From: Neophaeococcomyces mojaviensis
Taxonomy: Eukaryota > Ascomycota > Eurotiomycetes > Chaetothyriales
Length of the DNA stretch: 64,000 nt
Direction: 5' to 3'
NCBI GenBank assembly: GCA_030247915.1
Contig: JAPDRQ010000073.1
Span: 1 to 64,000 of the forward strand
Shown here: in pieces, positions 1 through 11,041 of the stretch
How the letters are laid out: each line of letters starts with the position of its first letter
Position numbering within the stretch: the stretch's first letter is position 1
The notes under the pieces: model-generated
Database searches by the model: none
What the model saw: the letters and a program-made list of their open reading frames with translations, nothing else
What the model was told of the DNA's origin: nothing
Translations under genes and position numbers: made by a program

Positions 1-1265
1 ACCCAAGTCTCCTGATCGGGGCTAAGATTTGTTTGATACGTTTGCACTCTGGCCTCCCAGGTGTTTTTCTGCGACGTGAACAAATTATTTTCCTCACTCT
101 AAACGTACCAAGTAGCAGCCTATTTTTCTTCAGCTGAACACTTTTGATGACTCAAACGTGCAATGGATTGATCTTTTGCAATGGCCCTCCAATGACTGCT
201 GACTCACGCGACTCTAGCGACCAGATCAATGCCTGGAACCATTGACAATTGGTATGTATGACCTCTTCCCTACAGTCTTCCAAGGATGCAAACCTTTATC
301 TCCTTCTTCATTAACGCAGAATCGTCCATGAAGATACCTTCGGTTCGTCCTCCCAGACGAGCTGCTACTTGCCAGTATTATTTGTCTGAGGGAATACTCA
401 TCTCTATTTTTCATGTCAGCAATTTGTACAGCAGCGCTAACATTACGAAGTAGTGCAGGTCTAGCTATTTTCGAACAGTCATGCGCAACCTTGACTTGAA
501 TCGTCAAACCGCTTTCCGATTCTTTCTCTAATGGTATGTTCTGAAGCCCCCGTCACACACCATACATGTCTCCTAGGATCGAAACCTTTTCCACATTCGC
601 AGTTTCCTCGGTAGCCCTCGCCTTAGAACCTAAACAGAGGGCCGGTGACCGTTGCAATACCTTCCTTGGATGTCTGAGGAGAAAGATTACAATACCCTTC
701 ATGACCACGAGCACTCTTTAATGGAGCTTGGCTAACATGGTCAAAACAGGTACTCTGACTCAGCTGCATATCTTTGTCGTTCGTAATTAGTGTTGAAGAC
801 TTGGGATCTCCCACGTTTGATGTCGTTGCCAAGCGGGATTTCGGTGGCAGATACAAGGCACCCGGTACTTATAGAGTTGTAGAGTGGTAGCAGTAGCTGA
901 ATTATCTTACTATCTGGTGGTAGTACACTTCCTCATAAAACAATCAATTGCTTCATATTTCTAACGACTTCTTCAATTCTTTGACCATTCCCTCGCCTTC
1001 GATTGTCCCATTCCTTGCACCCCGTGACTTCGACCCACCACGCCATCGACAACGACGCACTTCTATGCCCCCTAACCTTGAGGCGGTGAGGGATGTAGAC
1101 ATTCAGACGGAGTTGCTTGAGAGCTTGTAAGCTCAATATGGTAGCTGTAAGAAGCGACAGCGTTCATCTTGTAGACTTTCCTCGGCATGTCTTTATCTTC
1201 TTCAAAGCCGCTTCTGGCTGATCGCGCGAACGATACTGCTTTCCGTTCCAACGTGTAACGATGTT
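1..1265. other. Intergenic, no supported gene
   Basis: Short open frames occur on both strands but none combines an ATG start, reasonable length and a recognisable motif. The plus-strand frame at 948-1130 and the minus-strand frame at 623-856 begin at TTG. The stretch lies beyond the 3' end of rvb1, so it may hold the terminator of that gene and the regulatory region of a neighbour outside the window. Confidence 0.6.
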
Positions 1266-2645
1266 TCAGCTCACAAAAGCGCCATTCGAACTCTCAAAGA
1301 TCTTCGCACTCCTCCTCGCATCAATAAACAGATCCTCACATTCGGCCACATCATCCGGGTTAATCTCCTGTCGTCCATTCACCTTGGCCAGAATGCTAGC
1401 CGGCGTAAGCAATTGCAAAGCATAACGCAAGGACACCTTGGCTCCATGTTCCGAAACCTTCTCCAGCGCAGCATCTGATATCTGGACACCCTCCACCCTG
1501 GCTCGTATCTTGATAATCTGCTGTATCTCCTGTGGGGCGTATGGATGTGTTGGGATGATGAGCAACCTCGCAAGTAGATCCGGCGGCACGCCATGAGCAG
1601 CCACAATATCCTGCGTGCCTCGAATGACAGTGTTCCCCCGATTTGACGCCAATATCACAATCGGCGATATCGGCTGCTCAAGTGCTTTGTTGAGATAAGT
1701 GAAGCACTCGATATCCAGCATGTGTACCTCGTCAATAAACAGCACACCTGGCACCAACTCAGCGACTCCCTGGTCGATGTACCTGCTGACGACTTTGTTG
1801 ATTTCGGCGCGAAGTTTGTCTGTGATTTCGGTCTTCTTTGGTTTCATCAACTGTCCCATCATGCTCATCACATCCTGTCCGCCCTGCGGCCTCGCATTCG
1901 CAACATCCAAATCATGTAGAGTGACATCCTGCACCACCTCCTTCCGATTGTGTACTTCTCGCTTCGGGACTGGAACGTACTCCTCCGCTTCAAGATCGAA
2001 TTCGGTAGCATAAGCGTCTGATCGACCAACTCGCTTGCAGGCTCCGGTATTGGCTTCGATATAGATTACATCTCCAACAGCCACTCTTTCTTTCTGTATA
2101 GCTTCATAGATACTCGGATCTAACCTCAGCTTCTTCGTCCCTTTGGCACTCTTCAATGTAATGACTAAATGGCTTATGGTCCGTCCATAACCGCCAAGTG
2201 GATTCTCTGCCTCCTCCGGTATCAACTCGGTCACCTCCCCCTCATACACTTCCTTTGTCTCCCTCACCCTCAATCCAATAGCCCTCCGAAAGTTCTCCAT
2301 CAGGGCTTCTGTCTTCTTCACCTCCGCACTAAACACCTCGGAGGCAACGATCGGACAGAAGGGGACTTTGGTGCCGAGTTCTTGTGCTACGGCAAGGGCC
2401 AATGCGGTCTTGCCGGTGCCGGGGCCGCCAGCAAGCATTACGGCACGGCCAGAGAGCTTTTTGGCGCGGATGAGGTCGACGACGACACCGCAAGCTTCGC
2501 GGGCAGCAAGTTGGCCGATGAAGCCATGGTTGCTCGTGCCGGGATCTGCTGTGCCGTCGGACCTCAGGCCAAGGCCTTTGATGTGGGTGTGGGCAGCGGT
2601 GCGGTGGTCGCGGCCGCTAGATTTGACTTCGGTTATGTTGACCAT
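1266..2645 (-). CDS. rvb1: RuvB-like AAA+ ATPase 1 (Rvb1/Pontin)
   Basis: A 459-residue protein matching the RuvB-like 1 family, whose usual length is about 455-460. It shows Walker A GGPGTGKT, Walker B LFIDEVHMLD, the sensor region ILASNRG and the RuvBL domain II insertion between the Walker motifs. Rvb1 assembles with Rvb2 into a hexameric ATPase core of INO80 and SWR1 (and NuA4 in animals) and works with R2TP in the nucleus. The frame is open for 62 codons upstream, but MVNITEVK matches the conserved Rvb1 N-terminus, so I start there. No intron is seen. It diverges from bL28m across 390 bp. Identity is very secure. Confidence 0.96.
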   Translation of the reverse strand: MVNITEVKSSGRDHRTAAHTHIKGLGLRSDGTADPGTSNHGFIGQLAAREACGVVVDLIRAKKLSGRAVMLAGGPGTGKTALALAVAQELGTKVPFCPIVASEVFSAEVKKTEALMENFRRAIGLRVRETKEVYEGEVTELIPEEAENPLGGYGRTISHLVITLKSAKGTKKLRLDPSIYEAIQKERVAVGDVIYIEANTGACKRVGRSDAYATEFDLEAEEYVPVPKREVHNRKEVVQDVTLHDLDVANARPQGGQDVMSMMGQLMKPKKTEITDKLRAEINKVVSRYIDQGVAELVPGVLFIDEVHMLDIECFTYLNKALEQPISPIVILASNRGNTVIRGTQDIVAAHGVPPDLLARLLIIPTHPYAPQEIQQIIKIRARVEGVQISDAALEKVSEHGAKVSLRYALQLLTPASILAKVNGRQEINPDDVAECEDLFIDARRSAKIFESSNGAFVS

Positions 2646-3035
2646 GCTGGAGGTGTTTGGGAGTAAATGCGCATCGGCCGGAGGAGATTTACACGTATCA
2701 CGACGTGTCGTAGAGGGTTTGGAAGGGCTTAGCTGGCCGGGAGAAACTTGGTTGAAGCGTTTTCGTGATGTTCGTGGTGGTCCAAAAGTGGAATTAGTTG
2801 TTCTGTCGCGAGAAATGCGCAGGATGGACATGTCAAAAATCCGCCGAACCCAGGGTTGGCCATCACTTTCTTCTCATCTGCTTCTACCACCACTTCGAAA
2901 CACTTGCACACCAGCTTGCATTGCCTTTTTGAAGATATCAAAGCCATTCCTGGACTCTCCACTATGCTATAATTTGATCGAAGTGCACCTGATCACACCA
3001 GCACCTGATCACACCAGCACCTGTTTCCTGCCGCA
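2646..3035. promoter_or_regulatory. Divergent rvb1 / bL28m intergenic region
   Basis: These 390 bp separate two divergent housekeeping genes, so both promoters should lie here. The rvb1 side stays open in the rvb1 frame, which is 5' leader rather than coding. A direct 16-bp repeat sits just before the bL28m start (separate entry). No clear TATA element was identified. Confidence 0.6.
2985..3023. repeat. Direct 16-bp tandem repeat in bL28m leader
   Basis: The unit GCACCTGATCACACCA occurs perfectly at 2985-3000 and 3001-3016, followed by a partial third copy (GCACCTG, 3017-3023), ending 12 bp before the bL28m ATG. Each full unit contains CACCTG and the palindrome TGATCA. Confidence 0.9.
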
Positions 3036-4061
3036 ATGGCAGCTGCCGCAGTCAAGCTCCGACCCGTCGAGGTCTCACCTACAACCCTCCAATACCGTGT
3101 ACCAATAAACAAACCCCGACTCTTTTACCAAGTCAAATTCCGTCCCAACGATGAGGCCAAAAAGACATTATCACAACCATGGCTCGCCCAAACCGACCCC
3201 ATGATGCCTCCCTACCCCTACGGCAAAAACGTCTACTTTGAAGAAGCAAACCACGGTCTCTACGGCGGTGCTACCATCCAGTCCGGCAACAAGATCTCCG
3301 ACGGACGAAATAAAGGGAGAACACTACGGAAATGGTACCCTAACGTCCGGGTCGAGAAATTGCGAAGTGATGCGCTGAATGTCGAGATGAGCATACCGAC
3401 CACGGCACGAGTGATGCGGACGATACGGAAGCTGGGTGGCCTGGACAAGTATGTGCTTGGGCCGAAGGCAGCGAGGATAAAAGAGTTGGGCTTGCTGGGC
3501 TGGAAATTGAGGTGGCTGGTTATGAATTCTGAGGCTGTGAGAGAGAAGCATGAGAAACACAGGCAGAAGTTGGGCTTGCCGCAGACGAGTGCCGTTGATA
3601 CGAGCTTCGAGGAGGCCTGGGCCGATCCTGCCGTCAGGGCGGAGATTATGAAGAAGATGTACACTGGCTGGGAAGCATTGGGAAAGAAGGATGAGAAGTT
3701 TACGAAGCATGTAAGGGAGAATATGAAATGGGATGGCAAGGTGCCCGAGCTGCATGCCTTGAGGGTACACGACCCGAAGAAAATGAAGTTGCCCGAGGCA
3801 GTGGAAGTAGAAGAGGCACGCTTTGAGAAGAAGGAGGTGCCAAGCGGCTGGGGCATACAGGAGGTGGTGAAGGAGAAGAAACCGAAGTTAAGGCTGTCGA
3901 AGAGGATCGGATATGAAGGAGATGGTCGCGCAATCGTCAAGGGCAGACTTGGGAGCAGCAAACGTGTTTCTTTGAGTGAAGCTTCGTCCCCTGAAGAGGT
4001 AGAAGCTGCAAAGGAAAAGGAAGCACGAGGCGATTCATTGCAGAGCAGGGTGGAACTGTAA
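3036..4061 (+). CDS. mrpl24: Mitochondrial large ribosomal subunit protein bL28m
   Basis: A 341-residue protein with a bL28-type core around residues 70-130: NHGLYGGATIQSGNKISDG followed by NKGRTLRKWYPNV, the basic stretch typical of L28 binding 23S-like rRNA. Fungal mitochondrial L28 proteins (yeast Mrpl24/Mrpl28-type nomenclature) carry long eukaryotic extensions, as here; the C-terminal 150 residues are charged and likely structural. The start ATG follows a tandem repeat in the leader. The N-terminus is not a strongly amphipathic presequence, so a missed upstream exon or a non-cleaved signal is possible. Family call is secure; the yeast gene symbol is by analogy. Confidence 0.88.
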   Translation: MAAAAVKLRPVEVSPTTLQYRVPINKPRLFYQVKFRPNDEAKKTLSQPWLAQTDPMMPPYPYGKNVYFEEANHGLYGGATIQSGNKISDGRNKGRTLRKWYPNVRVEKLRSDALNVEMSIPTTARVMRTIRKLGGLDKYVLGPKAARIKELGLLGWKLRWLVMNSEAVREKHEKHRQKLGLPQTSAVDTSFEEAWADPAVRAEIMKKMYTGWEALGKKDEKFTKHVRENMKWDGKVPELHALRVHDPKKMKLPEAVEVEEARFEKKEVPSGWGIQEVVKEKKPKLRLSKRIGYEGDGRAIVKGRLGSSKRVSLSEASSPEEVEAAKEKEARGDSLQSRVEL

Positions 4062-4398
4062 ATTCAAAAAGAGAAAGCAACTTGGTTTTGTACAGGCAAA
4101 TACATGCCCTTTGATAGGCAATTTCCTCTCTACAAGAGCGAGAAAGCCCTCGAAAATGTACTATATTCTCTTTTATCGTTACGGAGGCTGGTTCGCCTGG
4201 GGCTCGGCATCGACGTAGATCATTGGAGCAAGTTGGCGCTTTACAACAATTCATGAACCCTTCTGTTAAACAAATCAGAGAGAAAGCCGCTGAAACGTTG
4301 CAACACCAACAGACCAATGCGGTTCCAATAAAACATCGTCGCCGGCCCTACTCCGCGGCCGCTCGCATAGTTAGAAGATGCTCGTATCACCATGATCC
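4062..4398. other. Short intergenic between bL28m and dsc3
   Basis: 337 bp between two plus-strand genes. It contains the bL28m 3' end and the dsc3 promoter and leader. An open plus frame runs into the dsc3 start in another phase and shows no motif. Nothing else was seen. Confidence 0.5.
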
Positions 4399-5415
4399 AT
4401 GTCGCACCTTAACGTCCCATCCATCCACCGAGGACTCGACATCTATCCCGACCACCAGGATGGCAGCGAAGCCTACCAGATCACCATCCGCTTCTCCGCC
4501 TCCCTCCCCGACCTGCCACTCTCCGTTCCCGCTGCCGATGCTCCCACAACAGCTACCCTGAAACAGCGTATTCGAGCATCTCTCCCCGACGATCTCAAGA
4601 ACAAGCGCATCCGACTGATCCATGCCGGCAAGGCTCTCGACGATGCCACTCCCCTCAGCACCTCCCTGAAGCGTCTCGTGTCACGCCCACCCTCACGAGT
4701 GCCGACACCCGGCCCCTACGACTCCGGCGCCGAAACCGACACGTCCCAAGCAGCAGCAGCAAGATCGAAGCTGAAAGGCAAGGCCGCAGTTCGCGACCAT
4801 CCCACCGTACCGCAACAGCGCATATACATCCACTGCTCGATCGGCGATGTCAGCCTCTCAGATGCAGACCTCGCGGCCGAGGCAACACTCGCAACCACGA
4901 CAAGAACAGCGACATCTCAGCAACAAGCTCAAGCTCAAGACTCAGACGAGAAGAACAAGACAAACTTCACCACTACCACCACTACTACACCCATCCCCCG
5001 CGGCTTCGACCGCCTCCTCACCGCCGGCTTCACGACGTCCGAAGTACAATCCCTCCGGCTCCAATTCATGTCTATCCAAGCGCACACGCACACGCCCGAC
5101 ACGATGCCGAGTCCCAACACGCTCCGCGCCCTCGAAGACCAATGGCTAGACAACTCCAGCGACGGCGGCGGGGGCCTAGGCAACGACATGACTACTTTGG
5201 ACGGCGGTGGCGGCGGCGTAAGAGCCGGCGACGAGGACGGCAGGGGAGCATTGGACGACATGATCTGGGGCACTACGATGGGCTTTTTCTGGCCCCTGGG
5301 CTGTCTGATCTGGGGAACCAGGGAGACTGGAATATTCAGTCCGAGGCGGAAGATCGCCATTGTCATCGGTGTGGTGCTGAATCTTGGGCTGGGGTTTGTG
5401 AGATGGGGTGGGTAG
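4399..5415 (+). CDS. dsc3: DSC E3 ligase complex subunit 3 (Dsc3), ubiquitin-like
   Basis: A 338-residue protein with the DUF2407 layout of Dsc3: an N-terminal ubiquitin-like fold (residues about 25-95, with TLKQRIRASLPDDLKNKRIR and LIHAGKAL), a low-complexity linker, a second conserved block (GFDRLLTAGFTTSEVQSLR), then two C-terminal hydrophobic segments (MGFFWPLGCLIW and IAIVIGVVLNLGLGFV). Dsc3 belongs to the Golgi/ER DSC ubiquitin ligase, which in fission yeast and Aspergillus activates SREBP-type factors and supports hypoxia and azole responses. The linker has a run of Thr encoded by ACC/ACT repeats and two Gly runs. It ends just after the second membrane segment, as expected. Confidence 0.88.
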   Translation: MSHLNVPSIHRGLDIYPDHQDGSEAYQITIRFSASLPDLPLSVPAADAPTTATLKQRIRASLPDDLKNKRIRLIHAGKALDDATPLSTSLKRLVSRPPSRVPTPGPYDSGAETDTSQAAAARSKLKGKAAVRDHPTVPQQRIYIHCSIGDVSLSDADLAAEATLATTTRTATSQQQAQAQDSDEKNKTNFTTTTTTTPIPRGFDRLLTAGFTTSEVQSLRLQFMSIQAHTHTPDTMPSPNTLRALEDQWLDNSSDGGGGLGNDMTTLDGGGGGVRAGDEDGRGALDDMIWGTTMGFFWPLGCLIWGTRETGIFSPRRKIAIVIGVVLNLGLGFVRWGG

Positions 5416-7170
5416 GAAGGGAGCAGTCGAATGAAAGGGATCGCCTTCGTGGTGGCTTCGAGCTGATGGCGTCTATTTGTAAATGAATTCAAATGAGCCC
5501 CTAGTAAACTTGAGCGAAAGCGTAACTCCATCAAGTCGTTAACATAAAGCAGAATTGTCCCGAGTACCTGGAGTGAAAGCTGCCGGAACCACATGTACTA
5601 CATAAACATGCAATTTCATGATCATGCTGGAACAAGAAGGTAGTCAGCTAGAAGAAAGAACAACAGTAGAATCCATCTTTGTCAAGTCAGACATATCATT
5701 ATCTATCTACTAAGATACTTACCATAATTCCTCAGCTGCTCCGTACGCAAGCTGTTTTTTCGTATCCAGTACGACCAGCGGAAGGTCACGCACAAAGGAA
5801 ATCCATGTTGCGCAGTGTTCCTTGTTCAATTTTCCCTGATAATATGTCCAACTTTCGGCTTTTCCTTGTTTTTTCTTTTTTTTGCCCATACACTGAAGTG
5901 TATGAGCGGCCCACAGCCAATCGAAATTGATTGCGAGCGACCCAAAGTCTGACCGAAGTCAGCCTTGGGAATGCCGAGATATGACTCCCTCGCGTCCGAA
6001 ATCTAGGCAGAGCTCACACGATATACACCTCCACAACAGAGAGTTGGGGTTCTCATAGACAGTATGGAGGGTGTATTTGATAGTTGACCTCGGTGACATG
6101 CATCCCGAGTACAGATCGTGACATGCACGAACTCCGCGTCAAAATCGGAGGTGGGTATCCAGGCAGTGGCTCAACATCTAGCGCACATCTGGCGCTTTCA
6201 CTGATGTAAAAGTTGTCATGTAGATGTTCCCTTTCGAGAATAGTATTCCGAGTAATTCAAGACCTGCTTCGTCCTCGAGATATCAGTATCCCACTACACA
6301 CCCACAAACAAGGTGGTAAGTAGGTGGTGTAGGCATCTTGATATATGATCGATAGCGACACCAAGCACGACTAAGGCGTGGGTGTCTAGACTTATAATTC
6401 CATTCCATCACGCGACTCTGGACGGCGATAACCTCACACTTGCATCCGTAGACACAAACACGAGGTTGCACAGTCGCCACACATAAAATGATCCGACTCG
6501 ACTTCATCTCTCACAGTCACTTGTGCATCAAATCCTGATTCGCCTCTCCGAAGATCAGCGATGTAGAGTTTGAGAGGGAAGTGAAGGGGCGGCCTGTAGC
6601 TCCTCCTCAACCATTGACACCGAAGTGTGCGAGGGAGGGGAGGTACACGTGGAGCTCCAAGGGATTGGAGGGCTGCCAATGAAGGAATTGGACGGGGCAC
6701 GTCCCAACCTTCTCATACCCGAAAGCATGATGGGGAGGGAAGAAGACTTGCTCTGATGAGCAATGGTCTTACTGTACTTCCAGAGAAGGGACAAGGAAGG
6801 AACTCGAGTCCCTCGAAAATCAGGTACATAAAGCATATCTCATGCAACGGTACAGCCGCTTTCTCATTCCCGTTTGCTTGTTTCCGATTTTGACCACACA
6901 AGAGACAATGCCTCAATTGAGCGGCCACGGTATATAAGCAGTAGGAACTCTCTTAACCTGAGGTGTTACGTACGTCGTGAATCAAACAAATGGGTGTGGG
7001 TCGATGGTTTCGACATTCGTGATTATTACTGTTGTTGTTGTTGCTTTCGCTCGTCTCATTCGGTATCGTTTGTGATACAGAATTCGTAGACCATTTGTTC
7101 AGCGTTAAAAAAGAAATATAGTGTTATTCGGCATGTTCAATGTGGCTCAGCTCTCAAATATCCTACTCGT
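5416..7170. other. Intergenic between convergent dsc3 and prm1
   Basis: About 1.75 kb between two gene 3' ends, so no promoter is required here. Only short open frames (less than 95 codons) without motifs occur. A TTG/GTT microsatellite of about five units lies near 7030-7044. A non-coding or very small gene is possible but not supported by anything visible. Confidence 0.5.
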
Positions 7171-9378
7171 TCATATCTTATTGTCACCAGGATAGCCATG
7201 TACACCAGTCAACGAACGCCCTGGGTGCACATATCCAGCGGTCTTATCGTCACCAAATGGATCCTCCCTTGAGTACCCTGGAACTGGTTCAGAAGGTGGT
7301 TGAGCATGCAGATTTTCCAATGGTACATCTTGGAAGGACTTGAACCGATCTTGGTTGTTGGACCTGAAGTCCATTGGCGCAGATATGGCCGGCTGAGTGC
7401 GCATTGATTCTGGCTCTGGCACATCATAGATATTTGGTGCACCACCTTCACCCCTCGTCTTGTCGCGTCCGGACCAGAGGAGCAGGGCCCGAACGATTCC
7501 TATCAAAAGCACGACAACCCAGATGAGTACGACAAAGGTGGATATGATGGCCTCGGTGATAATGCCGTCGTAAAGTTTGTTTACCACGCGTGCAACAGCG
7601 GATGTGATCTTGTCAGAAGCAGCATCACCAGGCGAAGCAAGGAAAGATTGATCGGCTGCTTGGTCACCTGCGATACTTGTCGCAGCACCGACGCTGAAGG
7701 TATCGTTCGCCATGAGTGGGAAGTTCACATGTGCGTTGTCTTCCACCCATGTAAGTGCTTTCTGAATGCCGACTATCTTCAGGCCAATGAGACAATTGAA
7801 GACCTCCGTGATGGGGTCGTAGAGGATCGTACCGCCAAAGGTTGCATTCAGAACTTTCGTGGTTTCGGCCACGAAAACGTTCAGGGTGTCGTTGATGGCA
7901 TTGACGGAGGTGTTGACCCAGCCGAACATGTCTTCATTGATCTCTGCGTTCTTTTGATTGATAACCTGGTTTGTGGAAAGAGCCCACTGCTCAGAGGCGT
8001 TGTTTAGCGAACTGATAACCTTGTCGGCAAAGTCACCGACTTGGTTTGCCAGCGCTGGGACTTCTTTCTCCAATGTCTTCAACAGGATTGCTTGACAGGC
8101 ACAGGTGAAAAGGCCGGCTAGGCCGAGGCAGAGAACAAAGAGGGCGGCTTCAGTGGTGCAGTAGGCTACGATCCAGCGAACGAGAGCTTGGCGGCGGATT
8201 GATTTGAGTTTACTGGAGATTTTGATGCCGAAAGTTGAGGTGTACGGGCGGCTGACGATATACACAACGTCCATGGGATCATGGGCGCCACTTCCAACCA
8301 ATCTAGCGCGATCTTGCTGAATTCGCCATCTTCTAACTTCACGGTAGCCCATGGGAACGCAGACGAGGACGGCCGCGACAGCAATGACAATGATGAAGGT
8401 CTTTTGTGCGAACCTCATTACATCGCCGAGGCCGTTAAAAAAAGCATTGATGCCGTCATCGTCACTGCAGAAGGTCATTTGCTCCTTCTGTGGGACTGGG
8501 AATATAGCTCGGTCGAAGTGGTAAGTGCCCAGGCTGTTGTTGATCGACGTCTTTAATAGCTCGAAGGGGATTCGAATGGCGTTATTGGTGAAATTTTGAA
8601 CTTGTTCGAAGTTCGGAATTGACTTGTTCAGCTGCTGTAGTTTGCCGTCTAGACCGTTTGGAAGTTGCAGGTTTTTGATTTTGTCGACGTCAGCAGAGAT
8701 GTCGGGAAGCGCAGGTATCTTGACGCCAGCAACACTTAGGGCTGTGTTAGCGCTTTTGAGTACGCTGTTGAGGGCATCATCGAAGTTGTTCACAATACTT
8801 GCGATATCATCTCCCAGGCCTGTCACGACACTTTTGAGCTGGTTGTTGGCATCTTCGATGACGCCGATGACTGAGTGGAGACTGCCGCTGACAGCAAGAG
8901 TGATCAAGCAGAGGTATGTCGAAGTCAGCATATTGATGACAAACACGACGATCTCCTCGACACCTGTTACACTCATTGTGGTCATGGCGTAAAGTCCGTT
9001 AACAGCCTTTTCGATTCCCGAAGCGGTCATCTCGTTGACGCCTTGGGACATATAATGTGGCATTGAGGCCATAGTCGACCCCATGTTCTCCACTTGTGAA
9101 CATGCTGAAAGTGCTTCTCGTTTTGCTGAAGCCAGGTCTGAATTGAGATCTTTGACAGCGATGAGGGTTCGGGCAAGAACCAGTAGTAATAGAATGGTCC
9201 ATCGATTCAACCAAATCTGAGATAGACGGGCACGAAGACCCAGATAGGGTGTGACGGATGGTGCAGTATGTGGTGATAATCGAGGTGGGTCTTGATTGGA
9301 ATAGTACTCTCGCATCTCATGACTGCCAGCAGGCATAGATGGAGCAGTACCGGTCAAGAAGGCCGGCAGGTGTGGCAT
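7171..9378 (-). CDS. prm1: Plasma membrane fusion protein Prm1
   Basis: A 735-residue polytopic protein with the Prm1 layout. Hydrophobic segments lie near residues 58-76 (WTILLLLVLARTLIAV), in VEEIVVFVINMLTSTYLCLI, in KTFIIVIAVAAVLVCVPMGY, in AALFVLCLGLAGLFTCACQA and near the C-terminus in ISTFVVLIWVVVLLIGIV. Large extracellular loops with many NxS/T sites lie between them. Prm1 promotes plasma membrane merger during mating and hyphal fusion. The frame continues open upstream, but the extra 96 residues are unrelated, and MPHLPAFLTG followed by a cytosolic Pro/Ser-rich tail fits the family start. The C-terminal cytosolic tail is Pro-rich. No intron seen. Confidence 0.92.
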   Translation of the reverse strand: MPHLPAFLTGTAPSMPAGSHEMREYYSNQDPPRLSPHTAPSVTPYLGLRARLSQIWLNRWTILLLLVLARTLIAVKDLNSDLASAKREALSACSQVENMGSTMASMPHYMSQGVNEMTASGIEKAVNGLYAMTTMSVTGVEEIVVFVINMLTSTYLCLITLAVSGSLHSVIGVIEDANNQLKSVVTGLGDDIASIVNNFDDALNSVLKSANTALSVAGVKIPALPDISADVDKIKNLQLPNGLDGKLQQLNKSIPNFEQVQNFTNNAIRIPFELLKTSINNSLGTYHFDRAIFPVPQKEQMTFCSDDDGINAFFNGLGDVMRFAQKTFIIVIAVAAVLVCVPMGYREVRRWRIQQDRARLVGSGAHDPMDVVYIVSRPYTSTFGIKISSKLKSIRRQALVRWIVAYCTTEAALFVLCLGLAGLFTCACQAILLKTLEKEVPALANQVGDFADKVISSLNNASEQWALSTNQVINQKNAEINEDMFGWVNTSVNAINDTLNVFVAETTKVLNATFGGTILYDPITEVFNCLIGLKIVGIQKALTWVEDNAHVNFPLMANDTFSVGAATSIAGDQAADQSFLASPGDAASDKITSAVARVVNKLYDGIITEAIISTFVVLIWVVVLLIGIVRALLLWSGRDKTRGEGGAPNIYDVPEPESMRTQPAISAPMDFRSNNQDRFKSFQDVPLENLHAQPPSEPVPGYSREDPFGDDKTAGYVHPGRSLTGVHGYPGDNKI

Positions 9379-11041
9379 CGTGCGGGATGAACAATGTATT
9401 ATCTGGTAGATCGAATATGTAAGTAAGATGCCGCTAAAGTCGAGTTGTGAATTTGAAAATGTGCAAAAGAGGTAAATCCGCTCGAAAAGGGTCGTGAAAA
9501 GGATTGGTCGATTATTGTAATGGTGTACCAGACTCCATAAAATGCTAGAAGTATACAGCTGATGCCAAACAAAGAAGAATCGTGACTCGAATAGCAACAA
9601 GTGACAAAAGAAACCAACAGCACCTAGGTGAAAATACTGAGAGGTGAATAGTGCATAATGCGGCAAACAAAGGAAGATGAGGATTACTTACCGCATTCCA
9701 TTGTGTCTCCCACACTCAGCCACAAGGCTGCAGCACATGACTTACATGGGACGATTGAAGTTGAAACAACATATTGGCATGTTTCAAGACTATTCTCGAA
9801 TCCAAGTTTAGAATCATGCTGCAGCCATTCATCTCGGGTCCGTCCTCATGGGAATTGACAGTGTTTGGTCGCGGTGAAGGTATCAGGCAGTTAGCCGCGC
9901 AGGCCAAAAATAAGTGGGACCAGGCTGAAAACCGGATAGCCAGTCGTTTGAGTCATTCCTCGACAACGCAAGACGCGCGCGTTATGAATGGAAATTCGAG
10001 GATGGTTTTGGTTTGATCTGGTGACATGTGTAACGACTGACTGGAATTGGATTCAATCCTCTGTGTCAGGTCCTTTCCCATTCCACGCGCTCATAGCCGT
10101 ACTGATGCGGAGCACGATGCGTAGGTAGCCAGCATCATGACAAGTATCTTGGCGTCAGACGGCAATGAAGCTGCGAAAAGGAAATCGACGAAGGCACGAC
10201 ACAGAGACGAGATGGATTCTTGCCTTGGAGAACAAAAGGAAAATAGAGCAAGCGGGAGGACAGAAGACGATCTTGTAAGAAAAGTTGGTGTTGCAAGCGC
10301 CACAACTTGGCTGCCTCGCTTGATCATTTCTTGGAAAAATCCCTGCCTAGCTTCACTTTCAAGCCACATAAGTTTTACGAGTACATAACTACTACTGTCC
10401 GTTGCGTGCCGCAAGTGATTAATCAGTGTACATCTAATATAGTAAAGAAGGGAAAGCATCTTCAAGGCTGCAATCACTACCACACGAGCACAACACTTCC
10501 GAGAATGCGCTTGCCAACTTCCATGGGTATCCTCTCAATCACCTGTTCAAGAAATGCGACCTTCGTGCGAGACAGCTGGGACACACATTTGCTCTCGTCC
10601 TGCTGATTGATGAAGCTGTAACTGCGCACGTTTCAGTCCCTGCACACATACTCCGTCCGGGCGCTGCATATTGGCCCTGCCCACGGTTCCAAGCAAGATT
10701 CATAGCCGTCGCGCCAGCCAAATAGCACGCAAGCACGTTTGGTATGAAGGCCGCATGCCAGGAGATGCACATGCAAGATGAGTCAAGATTGCGACGCGAG
10801 TGCGGTAGAGGAGTCGGCGACAGAGCGATCTGGTTGACTTCGAGAGGGTTCAATTCAGAAAGGCCAAGGTACAGGATGGTGTAAGCGTGACCATGACTCG
10901 AAAGCGAGTGAGAAGCAGATCAACGATGCAGCGCCAATCACACAAAATATCATGGTCGATAATGGTGCATGCGAGGTCAAGCCATGAGAGCGCAAAGCAG
11001 CAAGTCGTTACTAGCCTGGTCACTGAGATTGGGGAGCAGTA
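9379..11041. other. Intergenic: prm1 upstream region and KH gene 3' flank
   Basis: About 1.66 kb. The prm1 promoter should be in its left part; the right part is the 3' flank of the KH-domain gene. Open frames such as 10091-10483 (-) and 10137-10388 (+) lack motifs. I see no RNA gene or element. Confidence 0.5.

Noticed and set aside
2368..3108. 246-codon plus-strand frame over rvb1 and its promoter
   Set aside because: Antisense shadow of the rvb1 coding frame; no motif and it crosses the bL28m start.
3260..3961. 233-codon minus-strand frame
   Set aside because: Lies wholly within bL28m on the opposite strand; composition reflects the sense codons.
4935..5594. 219-codon minus-strand frame
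   Set aside because: Antisense of the low-complexity dsc3 linker; Pro/Val runs mirror Gly/Thr codon repeats.
10091..10483. 130-codon minus-strand frame upstream of prm1
   Set aside because: No recognisable motif and unremarkable composition; likely chance.
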